NCBI RefSeq assembly: GCF_050947875.1
Contig: NC_134574.1
Location: 157,956,699 to 158,020,698 of the forward strand
Direction of reading: 5' to 3'
Length of the DNA stretch: 64,000 nt
Origin: Dermacentor variabilis
Taxonomy: Eukaryota > Arthropoda > Arachnida > Ixodida > Ixodidae
The translations under genes were made by a program, and so were the position numbers. How positions within the stretch are numbered: the first letter of the stretch is position 1; each line of letters starts with the position of its first letter. Below the pieces are notes generated by a model, which searched no databases, was not told the DNA's origin, and worked only from the letters and a program-made list of their open reading frames with translations. This document shows positions 1-11,743 of this stretch, piece by piece.

Positions 1-2140
1 CGCATGCCTCCTGTACTCCTTGATTATGTAATAGCCATATACAGAGGTTGAATGTACCTTGCAGATTTTGTGATTACCTGATTGATTGCATGAATGTGAT
101 CCATTGTCGGGCATCCCTTCCTGAAGCCAGTCTATTATCTTGGTTGACTGAAGTCAAGTGTTGCCCTTATTCTATTGGAAATTACCTTAGTGAATATATA
201 GTACAATACTGAAAGCAAGCTAATGGGCCTATAATATTTCAATTCTTTTACGTCTCCCTTTATGTGGATTAATATAATGCTTGCATTCTTCCAGTTCTTT
301 GGAACCCTTGAAGTCGTAAGACATTTCGCATAAAGGGCCGCGAACTTTTCAAACATAGTATCACCTTCGTTTTTAATTATATCGACGGTTATTCCACCTT
401 CTCCTGCCTATTTTCCACGGCTCATGTATTGTAAGGCCCTTCTAACTTCATCGTTAGTTATAGAACGGACCTCTGTATCCTGTTCATTACTACTTCGAAG
501 GGAGGTAGCGTGGCTGCTCTGGGTACTGTACAGGTCAGTATAGCCTTCTTCTGCTGCTTTTACTATATCATCGAAATTGCAGATATTACCGTGCTTATCT
601 TTCAGTGCATACATCTTGGCTTGTCCTATGCCAATTTTTCTTCTCACTATTTTCATACTGCGTCCATTTTTTACTGCTTCCTCAGTCTTTCTCACGTTAT
701 AATTTCGAATATCCCTTACTTTCTTCTTGTTGATCAGTCTTGACAGTTCCGTGAATTCCCCCTGAGCTCATAAGTTGGACATTTTCATTCTCTGTCGTTT
801 CTTTATAAGGTCATTCGTTACATGGGAGAGCTTACCTACTGGTTGCCTTGGTGTCTTACCAGATACTTCAATTGCTGCTTCTGAAGCTAGTCTTACAGTT
901 TCGCTCATTACATCTATGGCATCTTCATCCGTCTGTTCTAAGGCAGGATATTTGTTTGCAAGCACCAGCCTGAATTGGTCTGCTTTTACCCTTACTGCGT
1001 CTAGGTTGGCTCGCCTCTTCTTGAATAACTTTACTCTGTCTCTCTTCATATTGAGGTACATGCTAAACCTCATTAACCTATGATCAGTGCACTTTATCCT
1101 ACCTAATACCTCTACATCCTGCACTATGCTGGGATCGGCAGAAAGTATGAAATCTGTTTCATTTCTTGTTTCTCCGTTACGGCTTTTCCAGGTTCAACTT
1201 CTGTTGCTACGCTTCCTGAAGAAGGTATTGATTGTTCGGAGCTTATTCCCTTCCGCAAATTCTACCAGCATCTCTCCTCTACTGTTCCTAGAGTCGGCTG
1301 TAGTTGCGAATTCCTTGTTCACCAGCCTACATTTTCCGCACTTTTGCCCTGAAGTCACTCATGACATGCCGAGTTTGCACTTTTCTCATCGATAACTCAA
1401 CATCTTCGTAAAGCTGTTCTATTTTTTATCATCGTGACTGGCGGTTGGGGCGTAAGCTTGTACTGCCTTTATTCTTCACCTCCTATTCAGCTTTATAACC
1501 ACTGCTGCTGCCCTTTCATTAGTGCTGTAGAGTTCATCAATGTTGCGCGCTATGTCTTTATGGAATTGAGGCCCTACCCGGCATTGTCCTCTGTAGCAGA
1601 GTTACGTGGCCGTTAGTCAGCACTCTATTAGCCTCAACAGTTCTTCTAACCTCACTAAGGCCAATAATATATCTCACGCAATGCCCGATAATTGCTCAAG
1701 GAGTCCTGGTAAGCTTGATTCACTCGAGAGGGTTCGTCTGTTCAGTGTGGCCAGGTTCAGTTTCCAGTGGTGGCCTGTCCTGATCCAGGGATTCTTAGCA
1801 CTCTCTGCCGTGTCGCAGGTATGACCCTCACTTTGGTCAGGTGCTGGGCAACCGCATTGGACTGAGGGCCACGGTTTACCTGAAGGAGTCATGAGGGAGG
1901 TAGTGGCCGAATAGTGCACCAGGGAGGCCAATTCCTCTTCTGGTGAGGGAGTGTTGTTGTTGAAGCTTAGCGGGCCTTCCTAATTTGGTTACACCTGGAC
2001 TAACACGGCCCCATTGGTTCTCGGCATTTTTTTACAGGTGTCAGGTGCCACTCCAAGCCTGAATATGTAATGTACTGGATGAGGACTCGAGCTTACCACC
2101 TTCAGATTGGAAGCCCGGTGTTCTACCTCTGCTACACATC
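1..2140 (-). mobile_element. RTE-clade LINE, 5' part, degenerate
   Basis: Read on the minus strand, open segments run in the order expected of an RTE/BovB-like LINE. The endonuclease C-terminus (TRNETDFILSADPSIVQDVE followed by TDHRLMRF) lies near 1190-1060. A basic linker covers about 1060-770 and 695-408. The start of reverse transcriptase, with VPKNWKNASIILIHIKGD and YRPISLL, lies at about 356-135. Stop codons and frameshifts separate the segments, so the copy is dead. The 5' leader (about 2140-1400) is largely non-coding or heavily mutated. The RT palm, including the catalytic aspartates, would lie beyond the left edge of the window. Clade assignment rests on the endonuclease and RT signatures; a related clade is possible. 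Confidence 0.85.
2078..2138 (-). other. tRNA-like segment at the LINE 5' end
   Basis: On the minus strand GTAGCAGAGGTAGAACACC resembles a D arm with an A box. GGGCTTCCAATC resembles an anticodon arm with TCC in the anticodon position, and GCTCGAGTCCTC resembles a T arm. The acceptor stem does not close. It is best read as a tRNA-derived head belonging to the adjoining LINE or to a SINE that shares its leader, not as a working tRNA-Gly gene. Confidence 0.4.
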
Positions 2141-2868
2141 AACGCATGGTTACTTCTGTGCTTTAATTTATAAACGACGTTTTGTTAAGAAAGTAACTAG
2201 AACGCCAATGCACTTCTCTGTGAAGTTCGGGAATTAAATTCTGGAAACTGGTGTCATCCTGAACATTCTTTTTGAGTGGAATCGCCTTGAGAACTCCACG
2301 GCTGGATTTTGTAAATTGCAATATGAGCCATAAGGTAGTTAGTTAAGAACTTTATTAGTGATTTTGTTAATTAGCTGATTATGGATTCCAATTTTTGTTC
2401 AAGTAATGTCCGCCTCTTCGAGTAGACCAGCTCATGAACTAGAATAGCACTATCTGCCACAGGCAACCTTTAAAAAATGTTGGCAGCGTTCCCTGAGGCG
2501 CCCGATATATGGGGCTGCAAGCATGAAGCTAACAATAATATATACACGTTTACTAACATTCCACAATTGACATATCCTACTATACTGTGTAATCTGCACC
2601 TCGTGCAAGTCCACAACGTAATAACGTCCCCTACTCATTGCGGAGCTCAAAGACTAAGATTCAGGCTTCCCTCTGTTTTTAAAAGACTTGTAGAAAGACT
2701 GCCTAGACATCATGCACAATCCCGTAAGTGAGAATTAAAATAGTTTCTTTTCTTTCTTTTAACTTCGGTGGTTTTCATTACTTCACAATTTTTCATTGGA
2801 TGCCGATATGTATGAGCTCGTGTTCATAATTGTGTAGTTTATCCGTCTTTTGCCTTTCGTGTATTATA
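2141..2868. other. No gene seen
   Basis: AT-rich sequence with short chance ORFs on both strands. I see no splice-flanked coding segment, RNA gene or clear transposon signature here. Confidence 0.5.
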
Positions 2869-3062
2869 TTGCTGTATATGAAAACCGCGGGGAAGGCGTG
2901 AGATGGAAATTCAAGATGATGAGCAAAGCGTGAACGAGGTAATAGTGGGGGCCAACGTTTCAATAAGTGAACTTGTCTTGGCAAAAAGACAAGTCCTCTT
3001 GTCGAAGCGTTGGCTCCCGCTTTTACCTTGTTCTCGTTTTGCTCATCGTCTTGCTGTATATG
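2869..3062. mobile_element. Foldback element flanked by 12-bp direct repeats
   Basis: Positions 2915-3049 form an imperfect palindrome. The left arm reads GATGAGCAAAGCGTGAAC and the right arm, reversed, reads GATGAGCAAAACGAGAAC. The arms meet near 2985 at ACTTGTCTTGGCAAAAAGAC. TTGCTGTATATG occurs directly repeated at 2869-2880 and 3051-3062, which looks like a target-site duplication. This is a non-coding foldback/MITE-type element; the opposing ORFs across it are mirror images of one another. Confidence 0.6.
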
Positions 3063-3251
3063 GACATGCGTGTGAACATTTTTCATCGTTGCTTATCTTG
3101 TACGTAATATTATGCGTGCTTAATATCGTGTCGCTTGTACTGCGCTGCTGAAGTGCGTAGGACTCAGAAGCCTTTTCAAGCTCAGTTGAGCTTTTTTCTT
3201 TTGATGCCATCCCCTTCTTCTTGAAGTGGAAACAAGGTTATTGAATACCAT

Positions 3252-3323
3252 TGTTGATTGATTGATTGATTGATTGAGCAGTTGATTGATTGATTGATTG
3301 ATTTATTGATTGATTAATTGATA
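3252..3323. repeat. (TTGA)n microsatellite
   Basis: An interrupted run of the tetranucleotide TTGA/GATT, about 17 units, with a GAGCAG break near 3277 and a few point changes. Confidence 0.9.
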
Positions 3324-3769
3324 AGAAATGTAGGTCATTTATTGAGTATACATTATAGCCGCAACCGCATATGTTTACCATATCGGGTTCGGCAACCTGG
3401 CACGTCCCAAATCTCGTGAAACGATGTGTCACGTGTGTTTTGGTTACATGTCAAGCAGGATATACTTGCGAGTAAATAGTTTCTTCTTTTTTCTTTTTTT
3501 TCTAAGTCGCATTTTGTAACACCTAATAAGCGTTTGCTAGCAAAAGTCTGGAGGGAAAACGACATTTAATTCCCCGAGGAAGCATTCGCGATCGCTCGAG
3601 CAGCTTCTTTCTGCGTTATACGCAACTGTTTATAGTTGGAATTCAAGCAGCACTACTTCCACTCTCGATGATCGCGCCAACGAAAGCGGCGATGATAAGC
3701 GAATGAAGTGCTGGAAACTGACTGTCGCGGAAAAAAAAAGGAGAGCTATTATTCGGCCGACCACTGTTC
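3324..3769. other. No gene seen
   Basis: Unique-looking sequence with short pyrimidine and purine runs. No coding, RNA or repeat structure is recognised. Confidence 0.45.
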
Positions 3770-4549
3770 AAGTTGACAGATGATGAAGATTTGGAGCATG
3801 CATTAATCGTAGTTTCTATTACTTGTACTCATAACAACTGTGACTGCCCAGAAATTTTGTGCAAGCTTGATGACGCTCGTCTGCTGATTCGTCGCCACCT
3901 ACTCAAGCAGCATCCAGACCAGCGCGTCGCAAATGGAACGTTCGCGCCCCGTGTTCGCGGTTGAGGCTTGCCTCGTCGCGCTAGAGCACAACTATTCAAG
4001 CCGAGGGTCGGCTGCGTGAACGTGCACGAACGTTTATACAGACAAGGACATCTGGCAAGTCCATCGCGCACGTCTTGTGGCTGCTGCGAGACACTTCAGC
4101 ACCTTATAGTTCAGTGTCCCGCTTTTAGTGCGCAGCGCATGTCGCTAGTGAGAGACTATCATCTCCTTGGACTGCGGTGTACGACACTCGACTAATGCTT
4201 GTACCCCAGTGGTTGTGCGTCTAAACGTGATCAGGCTCATCGCGCTCTACTTAGTAATCTAGAGTTAACTTATGTTCACGTTTGAAGCGTCGAAACTATT
4301 GCATTCAACATTCTGTAATAGCGTGACCTTCAGTGACCGGCCCTACTGTGTGTGATCTGTACTGTGTTCTACTCCATTCTTTAGATTTGTCCTGTTGCTC
4401 TTCCTTTCCTCTTTCCTCCCCTTCTTCCTATCTTCCATTTCTGTGTTGCTGTTACCTCCCTTCTGAAGAGTAGGCAGGCATTGTGCCCCTTCTGGTGGCA
4501 GTTGCCAGCCTGCTCTTTGCTTTCCCTTTCCTGTTAACTGTATGTGTTC

Positions 4550-4648
<99 letters not shown>
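3770..4648 (+). mobile_element. I-like LINE, 3' end with (AAT)n tail
   Basis: Two adjacent frames (3773-3964 and 3968-4195) encode the end of a LINE ORF2. DDARLLIRRHLLKQHPD matches the segment after the RNase H domain of I-clade elements. TSCGCCETLQHLIVQCPAF is the C-terminal CCHC-like knuckle. A stop codon and frame change separate the two. A pyrimidine-rich 3' UTR follows (about 4375-4540), and then a long (AAT)n tract, the A/T-rich simple-sequence tail expected of I elements. The copy is 5' truncated and inactive. Confidence 0.7.
4550..4648. repeat. (AAT)n microsatellite
   Basis: About 33 uninterrupted AAT units directly after the LINE 3' UTR. It probably began as the element's 3' tail and expanded. 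The poly-Ile ORFs on both strands here are artefacts. Confidence 0.95.
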
Positions 4649-4649
4649 C

Positions 4650-5638
4650 TCTAACGACAGTACGACAATGATCCGAGTCCAGACTGCGGGTTGCACGCAA
4701 GCATGTGCGTGTAACAAGGCGTTTGCAACGTTTTGTTCTTCTATTCTGTTTATTGCCGCTTGCAGAATAATTACGTCATTTAATTTATGTGGAATCCGTT
4801 ATTTTGGACTTCAATTTATTTGTACTTGCATGCGGTTCGAATTATTTGTCGGTGACTGTATTGGTTCCATAATAAAGCTTTAAACGTTATAAGCACATTG
4901 TCGTGGATCACCGATTATATCGGTGGATCACAGATCGGTAGATCATATTAATGAGCGATCAAGAAATCGAGGCATCACCGATCACCGATTTTTCTTCTTA
5001 TTATTATTTTTACAAGCTGCTACATTAACTTCTCAATACTCAACATTTCTAACAACAATATTAAGAGTGTGTATGACATATAGTGCATTGTGCACATCTT
5101 TTTCAGTAAATGTAACTCCTGTTTATAGGAACACATCTTTCCGGTGCCTTGAGATTCCGTTTAACGAGATTCTACTGTAGGTTATATTGCTTAAATATTT
5201 TTTTTTCACGCCGTAATAGGCTGTTGACGCTATTTCTCTGAATCTCAAAACTTTTGAAGGTTTTATCCACTCTTGGTAGTTAGTTTTATCACTCTTATTA
5301 TTTATTAAAAGCCTGTATAATTTATTTTTCTGGCGCATTTATTTCATGCAGTTCTTTGATGTCCATTTTATCTTGCTATAGAGGTAATGTTTTGGAGGTA
5401 TGTATGAAAACCATTTGTCATAGACAGATTTCAGCATATAAAAAGTCAATCAAAGGCTAATTCAGGATCTCTAATGCAATAAACATTGAACCAATCAACT
5501 GCTGATAAATCCCGGCGGCAGACATGAAGGCTAGATATATTCATTAATATCCCTTATGACTGCCATAGTAATGCTTGCATTCCTAGCTGTGCACGTGTTA
5601 TGCGCAGCTAACCTGGGCAGGTGATCTCTGAAACCTGC
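4650..5638. other. No gene seen
   Basis: AT-rich sequence. Around 4900-4990 short motifs of the type GATCACCGAT recur irregularly. No coding or RNA gene is supported. Confidence 0.45.
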
Positions 5639-5639
5639 A

Positions 5640-6245
5640 CTTATTACACCTGACAGAAGACTTGAATCGTGAACGTTTGTGATAAGAATGTTACTTATTA
5701 CCTGACAGAAGAGCTGAATCGTGAAGGTTTGTGATAAGAATGTCACTTATTACCTGACAGAAGAGCTGAATCGTGAAGGTTTGTGATAAGAATGTCACTT
5801 ATTACCTGACAGAAGAGCTGAATCGTGAATGTTTGTGATAAGAATGTCACTTATTACCTGACGGAAGAGCTGAATCGTGAAGGTTTGTGATAAGAATGTC
5901 ACTTCTTACCTGACGGAAGAGCTGAATCGTGAAGGTTTGTGATAAGAATATTACTTATTAGCTGACGGAAGAGCTGAATCGTGAAGGTTTGTGATAAGAA
6001 TGTCACTTATTACCTGACAGAAGAGCTGAATCGTGAATGTTTGTGATAAGAATGTCACTTATTACCTGACGGAAGAGCTGAATCGTGAAGGTTTGTGATA
6101 AGAATGTCACTTCTTACCTGACGGAAGAGCTGAATCGTGAAGGTTTGTGATAAGAATATTACTTATTAGCTGACGGAAGAGCTGAATCGTGAAGGTTTGT
6201 GATAAGAATGTTACTTATTACCTGACGGAAGAACTAAATCGTAAA
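5640..6245. repeat. 52-bp minisatellite with 208-bp higher-order unit
   Basis: Nearly twelve head-to-tail copies of a 52-bp unit of the form CTTATTACCTGACAGAAGAG followed by a CTGAATCGTGAAGG-type half. Copies differ at a few diagnostic sites: ACAG or ACGG, TTATTACC or TTCTTACC or TTATTAGC, AAGG or AATG. The variants recur in the same order, giving a four-unit (208-bp) block repeated once; for instance the AATG variant at 5829 recurs 208 bp downstream. Edge copies are more diverged. Because 52 is not a multiple of three, the array cannot encode a repeated peptide. Confidence 0.92.
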
Positions 6246-6744
6246 GGCTTGTTTAACATCCTTGTGGCCATATTTACTGCGCTTGGGAAACCGTTTACTT
6301 CGAGTGCTACTATAAGAAGTTGCGCATCCGCATACACCAAACGCATAAAAACACCGTCTTTCTTTTTGTTCATTTGAAGCTTTCACTTCGCAAGGTACTT
6401 CTGTACAGCTTCGTTAAACCGCGGAATTTTTTTGTCTGGCACGCTTCCACTGAAGCTACACGAGAAGGAGGTGGCGGCAGAAAAGGAAAAAAAAGAAAAG
6501 CTCATCAGTCAGTCAAGGTGGTGGCACTTCTCTGCATTTACCTTTCACCGCACAACTCCTTCCCTTTCTTAGGACTCTCCGTGCTACTGTCAGGGTCCTT
6601 CAAAAGGATTAAAGGACCCTGCTACTGCTTACGACTGAAGAGAGTAGTGGTTCGTTGTGAGGAAGGAAAGGTAGGCGCTATCTTCTGCAGTCCTTGAGCT
6701 AGCACGGCTTAGTGCCAAAAAAATATATATAGCAAGTACATTTT
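6246..6744. other. No gene seen
   Basis: Short overlapping ORFs with no recognisable domain, and purine-rich patches (about 6465-6500). Confidence 0.4.
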
Positions 6745-6828
6745 GACGAGGATGGGATTCGAACACGCGAGCAGAGCCCAGTGGATTAGCAGTCTAACAC
6801 CTCGACTACAAAGACACGCCGCAAGGTG
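6745..6828 (-). pseudogene. tRNA-Ser(GCT)-like pseudogene or SINE head
   Basis: On the minus strand the 3' half resembles eukaryotic tRNA-Ser with anticodon GCT: TTAGACTGCTAATCC (anticodon arm), a variable arm CTCTGCTCGCGTG, T arm TTCGAATCCCATCC and 3' acceptor CTCGTC. The 5' acceptor strand needed to pair with it is absent, since TGTCTTTGTAGTC stands in its place. It is therefore a truncated or decayed tRNA copy, or a tRNA-derived SINE head, rather than a working gene. Confidence 0.55.
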
Positions 6829-7180
6829 ACTTGTTCGCCTCCTCTCTGGCTGGCTTGACTCGGCTAGTTGACTCGCTTCGCCTGCCCTGACTGCGGGTCT
6901 GTGTCGGAGGGGGGCGTGGGGCCGGAGGTACTTGCCCTCTTTTCAGATTCTTGCAGTCTTACTTTGACTCCGTCACGTCCCCCTCTGTGTGCCATTCACC
7001 CCATCCTTCCAGAGAATTCGCCTCTAGTACACTCGGAAATTCCTTTTGTTCTGGGAACAGCGCCCCCTAACCCGCTAAACAGATGGGCTGGCTTGTTCAA
7101 GCGAACTGCCCTTTCTCCCTTACGTCACGAGGGGCGGAGCATCGCGACCCGGAGCAGGCTGGGAACTGGTCACGTTAGCT

Positions 7181-7251
7181 TATAAAAGAGACTCGGCACG
7201 AGCATCCACGCTATAGGGGATAACCTAGCGACTACTCTTCACAACCACTTG
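7181..7251 (+). promoter_or_regulatory. TATA promoter and 5' UTR exon of the DM4/DM12-like gene
   Basis: TATAAAAGAG at 7181 is placed so that transcription should begin near 7207-7215. The following sequence ends at 7251 in a strong donor, CACTTG|GTAAGT. It contains no ATG, so exon 1 is 5' UTR only. The first intron (7252-8989) ends in TTTTTGCAG just upstream of the coding exon. The exact start site is inferred. Confidence 0.65.
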
Positions 7252-9010
7252 GTAAGTTTGCGTTTTATTAGCTGGCCTCTTTGTCAAAGCAAGCGAGTAT
7301 TTTAGTTCTTACTCCACCAGTTGCAATGTATCTCTTTTTTCTTTCATTTTCTTGTAAAGTGCATCGATATTTTCCTTAGGCGTTTCATTAAACGTGCGCT
7401 GTTTACGTTTCGCTTTTCTTAATGTAAACCACTGTGCTGCATCAAACTCTGAACGTACATTCATTATTGTACACTTGATCAGCTGCTATACCGGATTGCT
7501 TAATTTGCGCGCGCGTGGAGTTGAGTGTAGCGCAAGCCGTTAGCCCCTACTTGAGGACCCGCTTGTTCCCACTTGGCACTCAAGGATTCGTAGGCTAGCT
7601 CGCAAATCGTTCAAGGACGACTCCCTCCCTCTCCCCTCACACGCATTCTTCGGACATTCTTGTTCTTACGTCCCGCTTATAAGCAAGCACACAAGTTCTG
7701 TCGTAAAAGTGTTGGCTCTAGGCTCAGACATATACATTGTGTATCATTGAGTTCCGCCCTCATGGGCCCCAATTCCCGACTCCTTCCAGGCGGGAACAGC
7801 ACTTAAGAAGCATAAAATACTCTTGTATTCGCAGTTTTGCCTTTTCGGTTTCATTTTTGTGTCATTTGCGTGCAAGCAACTCGATTCTTGACCCATCCCT
7901 CCATTGTGGGTAATAAAGCATTCGTTCTTAGCGCTGTTACCAACTAGCTGATGCTTTAATGATATGGGATTTCGCGTTGTAATAACTTTCAACCGGTCTG
8001 CCAACATAGCGATGGGCCGGCACCCGCGTTATATGACGTAGTATGGGAGATGACGCGTGAGATGACGTATGATGCTTTGCTTTAGCGATCTACCGTTTCG
8101 TCGACTCTTGCTCAGTAGCATCTCTCCGCTTCTCAGGCCAAGTAACGTGCAATTTGCAAACTCGTCCTTGGTAAAGTAAGGGATCGGGAAGTGTTCAAGT
8201 GTATTACAACCGCGCCATACATGCATATCTTTTGCAGCGTCTGACGTGCACTATTATCTCTGACTGACTAGCCGTAAATGCGCTGCAAGTATTTTATATG
8301 TGATTTACACTTCAAATTGATATTATCGAGAACACTACATGAGCATCCCACTCATGGTTTTATTTGAAATCTTGCGAATTTCAATAAATCGTTTATTTTA
8401 GTTAGCGCTCTATCTTTAATATGCGCCTAAACCTATACACACAAGCCGGAATCGATCCCGCAACTTCGAACTCAACAGTGCAAACGCTATAGCCATGCTT
8501 CTTGCTTATCTCGACTGCTGTCCATCCAATAATGCTTCCATCTGCTTTGAGTCCTAGCAGCGTTACCTATAGGGGTCTTGCTGGATAAATATGTTGTATT
8601 TATATATCTTGTAATATACATGCCTTGTAAATACATAGTATTTCATTATACCATGTGCCGAGTCGTTTCCGGAGTTCTGCTGCTGCAGACACGTCTCGTC
8701 CTGTGGCGAATATTTCCTCCGGCATGCTTTTGCCCTAAGGCAGCCAGCTCGTGCCTCAAATGGCAAGGCACAGCTCCCGATTTGTTTCTCGTCGTATTTG
8801 TAAATGTCAATGTCCCCTTACACTATCAATTACCGCGTCCCGTTATTGTCAACTTTCTTGACCCCTTTGTCCGTTCCGTGTCCCTGCTCTGAGCCACATG
8901 ACGTTTGTGCGCTTTAGCCGCTCGAATCCTTTTCTTTTGTTGTTCTCATCCTTGTTTCTGAGTCTCTCTTCAAAACTAAATTTTTGCAGGTCCCCGACTG
9001 CAGTGACATC

Positions 9011-11743
9011 ATGAGGCTGCAGTTCGTACTTGTCGGGCTGCTACTGTGCCTGTACACGGCACAAGGAACGCCGCCCCTCTTCCGCTGGCTGCCCAGCCTG
9101 TTCACCCCGCCGTCGCTGACCAGCCTGCTGCCGTTCCCGCTGGCGCTGCCCCTGGCCCTCGTGGGGCCCCTGCCGTTTGCGCTGCCCCTCCTAGTCGGTC
9201 TCAAGGGCGCCGGGCTGGTCGGCGTGGGCTTCGCCACCGGAGGAGCCGCCGGTGCCGGCCTGGCCGGACTCGGAGCCCTTGGTCTCAAGGTGAGGCGAGC
9301 TATCCCAACGGATACGGCTAGATGAACAGGACGGATGAGTAGGTGCAGGGATGGATAAGAGGGACTCGGGATGAGGTATAATCGGGGGTACAGATAACGA
9401 CTGATAAGCAGACAGGCCGAGCAGGTAGGTAGATATATGCAGACGGCGTTCTGTTTGGGACGTCGGTATCAAGGTGACTTGGGACGGGTAGCTGGGGAGG
9501 TAGACTGACCGTAGTGGTAAAAAGAGATGACGGGCATCAGAACGAGGGATCCTCTTAAGTATAAGAGAAACTTCATGAATATGGGGCCTCTCGCGCGTAA
9601 GCGTTACTACGTTACGAACGAGTCTGGACGTGTCAATACAACTCGTGTCCGTCCTTTTCTTTTTTATCCAAGGCTGCCCTGATCAACTCGGCTGCTCTCA
9701 AGATCGCCGGCTTGGGCGCCATGACTGCCAAGGCTAAGATCGTCACGGCTGCTGCCAAGGCCGCAGCCGAAGCCGGAGTCAAAGCTGTTGTCCACCAGGC
9801 CAAGTCGAAGATCGCAACTGCGCCCGTCGTTGCACGCGTAGCTCCTGTCGCACCAGTCGTCGCAGCGCCAACTCTCCCCGTTGTTCCTGGTAATCACATC
9901 AACGTGTTTAATTTGCAAGTTAACACAGAAATAAGCGGCACCGTATACAAATCATCCTTGAATAAATGCACATAAACATAATCCGCAAAGGGTAGAGGGC
10001 AGGATGGATGAACGGGAAACGATGGTGTCAACGTTGAGATAATAAGACTGCATGTCCTAGAGCAAAGGCATATCGATGATACAGGTTTGATTTAGATGGA
10101 ACGGGCGAGATTAAGCATATTGCAAGCCATTCCAGGGTCTGGCTGACTCGGGAAGGGCGCAAGGGTAGGCGAGGCATCGTGCAGGTTTCCTCGGGTAGCA
10201 GTTTTCCGTTGCCACATATGGCGGGAGGGCACTCGCATCACCTTCTTTCTTCCTCGCAGCGGTTACCAACGTGAAGATTATTAAGACGCCGCCAGTCATC
10301 ACTGCCCGCCCCGTGCCCGTTGACCCATGGAAGGTCAGCGCCGCTCTGCCCGCTGGTTGGGACCACTCTATCATCTACGGACACCCATTCTTCGGATACG
10401 GCTTCACTAGGAGCGCCATCGAGCTGCGCAAGTAAGTGGTTTTTTATTATTATGATATTAGCAAGCTTACGACAGCAAACGAAAGCACGCATGCGCCAAG
10501 GCTTGCGGTTGTCCCCGTAGACGCCATCTTGCCAACCAGGAAAACAAGCTAACCAGCCTGAATGACTCCTCAACCCTTTATTTTCAAGTTGGTTTCAAGA
10601 AATATCACCATTTTGGATTTATCAGAAGTGCGGTTTGGTTTGGTAAGGTTCGACAGACATTTGGGGGGAAAGGAGTCGACGATTACGCATCTGCGAACAT
10701 TGGGTGCATGCGTGCTTTGAAGCTTTATCGCAAAATTCGAACTTCGCGTAACAGTCGTGAAGATGGACTGTACGCGCTCGTGGCTGCCAGCAAGGACCAC
10801 TTTCTCTTGCACTTGCAGACTCCTCGCGCGAAATGCATGCCCTACGGAGCTGATCCACAGGCGTCGCCTGCAACGTCTGCGGCGCCGCTCGCTTGGTGGC
10901 ACTGAAGGCCAAACGACCGTGGTGGCTCCTAGCGGAAGCGCGCTGTCTATACCAGCACGGTAATGGATGTGCGGTAACGTTAAATTCTACTTCTAGACCA
11001 TAGCGAGAACCGCGCGGAATGGCAAATCGTGCATTGCTCACGAGTCCTTGTTAAGTATTTCTGCAACAAGCATGCCTCCGATGAAGCGACGATGTGAGGT
11101 GCAGTTTTTTTTTAATAATTTGCAACACCAGTATGTCAACAGCGAAATTTCGACGCTGCATAAACACATTCACAACCACGCAGGCGCAGGGAGGCACCCG
11201 CGACCGACGCTGCCCTGGATCAGGCAGCAGGGATGAACCCGCAGATGCTGAAGAACATCTTCGAGTACGTGACCAGCTACGACGCCGAGCGTTGCGTTCT
11301 GCGCGTGGTCTGCGAGGTGGCTGCCCAGCCTAGCCTGGCCGGGCCCCAGGGCAGGAACGTCGCCGATTTCATGACGTGAGTCTCGTCGTATATACACTGG
11401 TTAATTGTACATGGTGCTACGCAGACGACGTTCACGTGGCGAGGTCATTGTGCCACAGAAATGTGCTGTGTATAGAGTGGAGAATGTGTGCCAGGTAATC
11501 CCCTAATTATGGCCCCCCACTTCTCGCTGTTTTCTCGACAGATCTCTGTCCAAGGACGACTCCGGAGCCCCCTGGATGCCGTACCGCGACGCCGCCCTCA
11601 CCGGCCAGGTGTCCGCTGACCGCACCCGGTGCCACGAGCGCTACCCGACGTGCTCCCAGTCCACCGAGACGCTCGTCAAGATGGCGCAGACCAGGATCGC
11701 TCAGGTTTCCGAGTCCGTGAGCGGGGCCGCTACCAGGGTGTAA
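9011..11743 (+). CDS. Secreted DM4/DM12-like four-cysteine protein (353 aa)
   Basis: Coding exons are 9011-9289, 9673-9889, 10260-10431, 11184-11375 and 11542-11743. Every junction is GT..AG and the frame is kept throughout. Residues 1-19 (MRLQFVLVGLLLCLYTAQG) are a clear signal peptide. A Pro/Leu-rich hydrophobic stretch (about 22-67) and a Gly-rich stretch (about 69-93) follow, then an Ala/Lys/Val-rich region (94-165) and a PVP-type linker. The C-terminal module carries C260 and C266 (ERCVLRVVCE) and C317 and C324 (CHERYPTC), the four-cysteine layout of the arthropod DM4/DM12 family. It precedes a stop at 11743. RKRR at 222-225 is a furin-type site at the module boundary. No biochemical function is known for this family. 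Secretion is a strong inference; a cuticular or extracellular-matrix role is only a guess. GC-rich codon use contrasts with the AT-rich flanks. Confidence 0.85.

Noticed and set aside
4343..4883. Poly-Ile ORFs on both strands
   Set aside because: Translation of the (AAT)n microsatellite.
5640..6245. CRISPR-like repeat array
   Set aside because: Units are contiguous with no spacers, units vary, and the genome is eukaryotic; it is a minisatellite.
6745..6828. Functional tRNA-Ser gene
   Set aside because: The 5' acceptor strand does not pair with the 3' strand; only the anticodon and T arms resemble tRNA-Ser.
9046..9321. Arg/Pro-rich ORF in another frame of coding exon 2 (and its antisense partner at 8914-9288)
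   Set aside because: Shadow frames of a GC-rich exon whose real frame has a signal peptide and splices cleanly.
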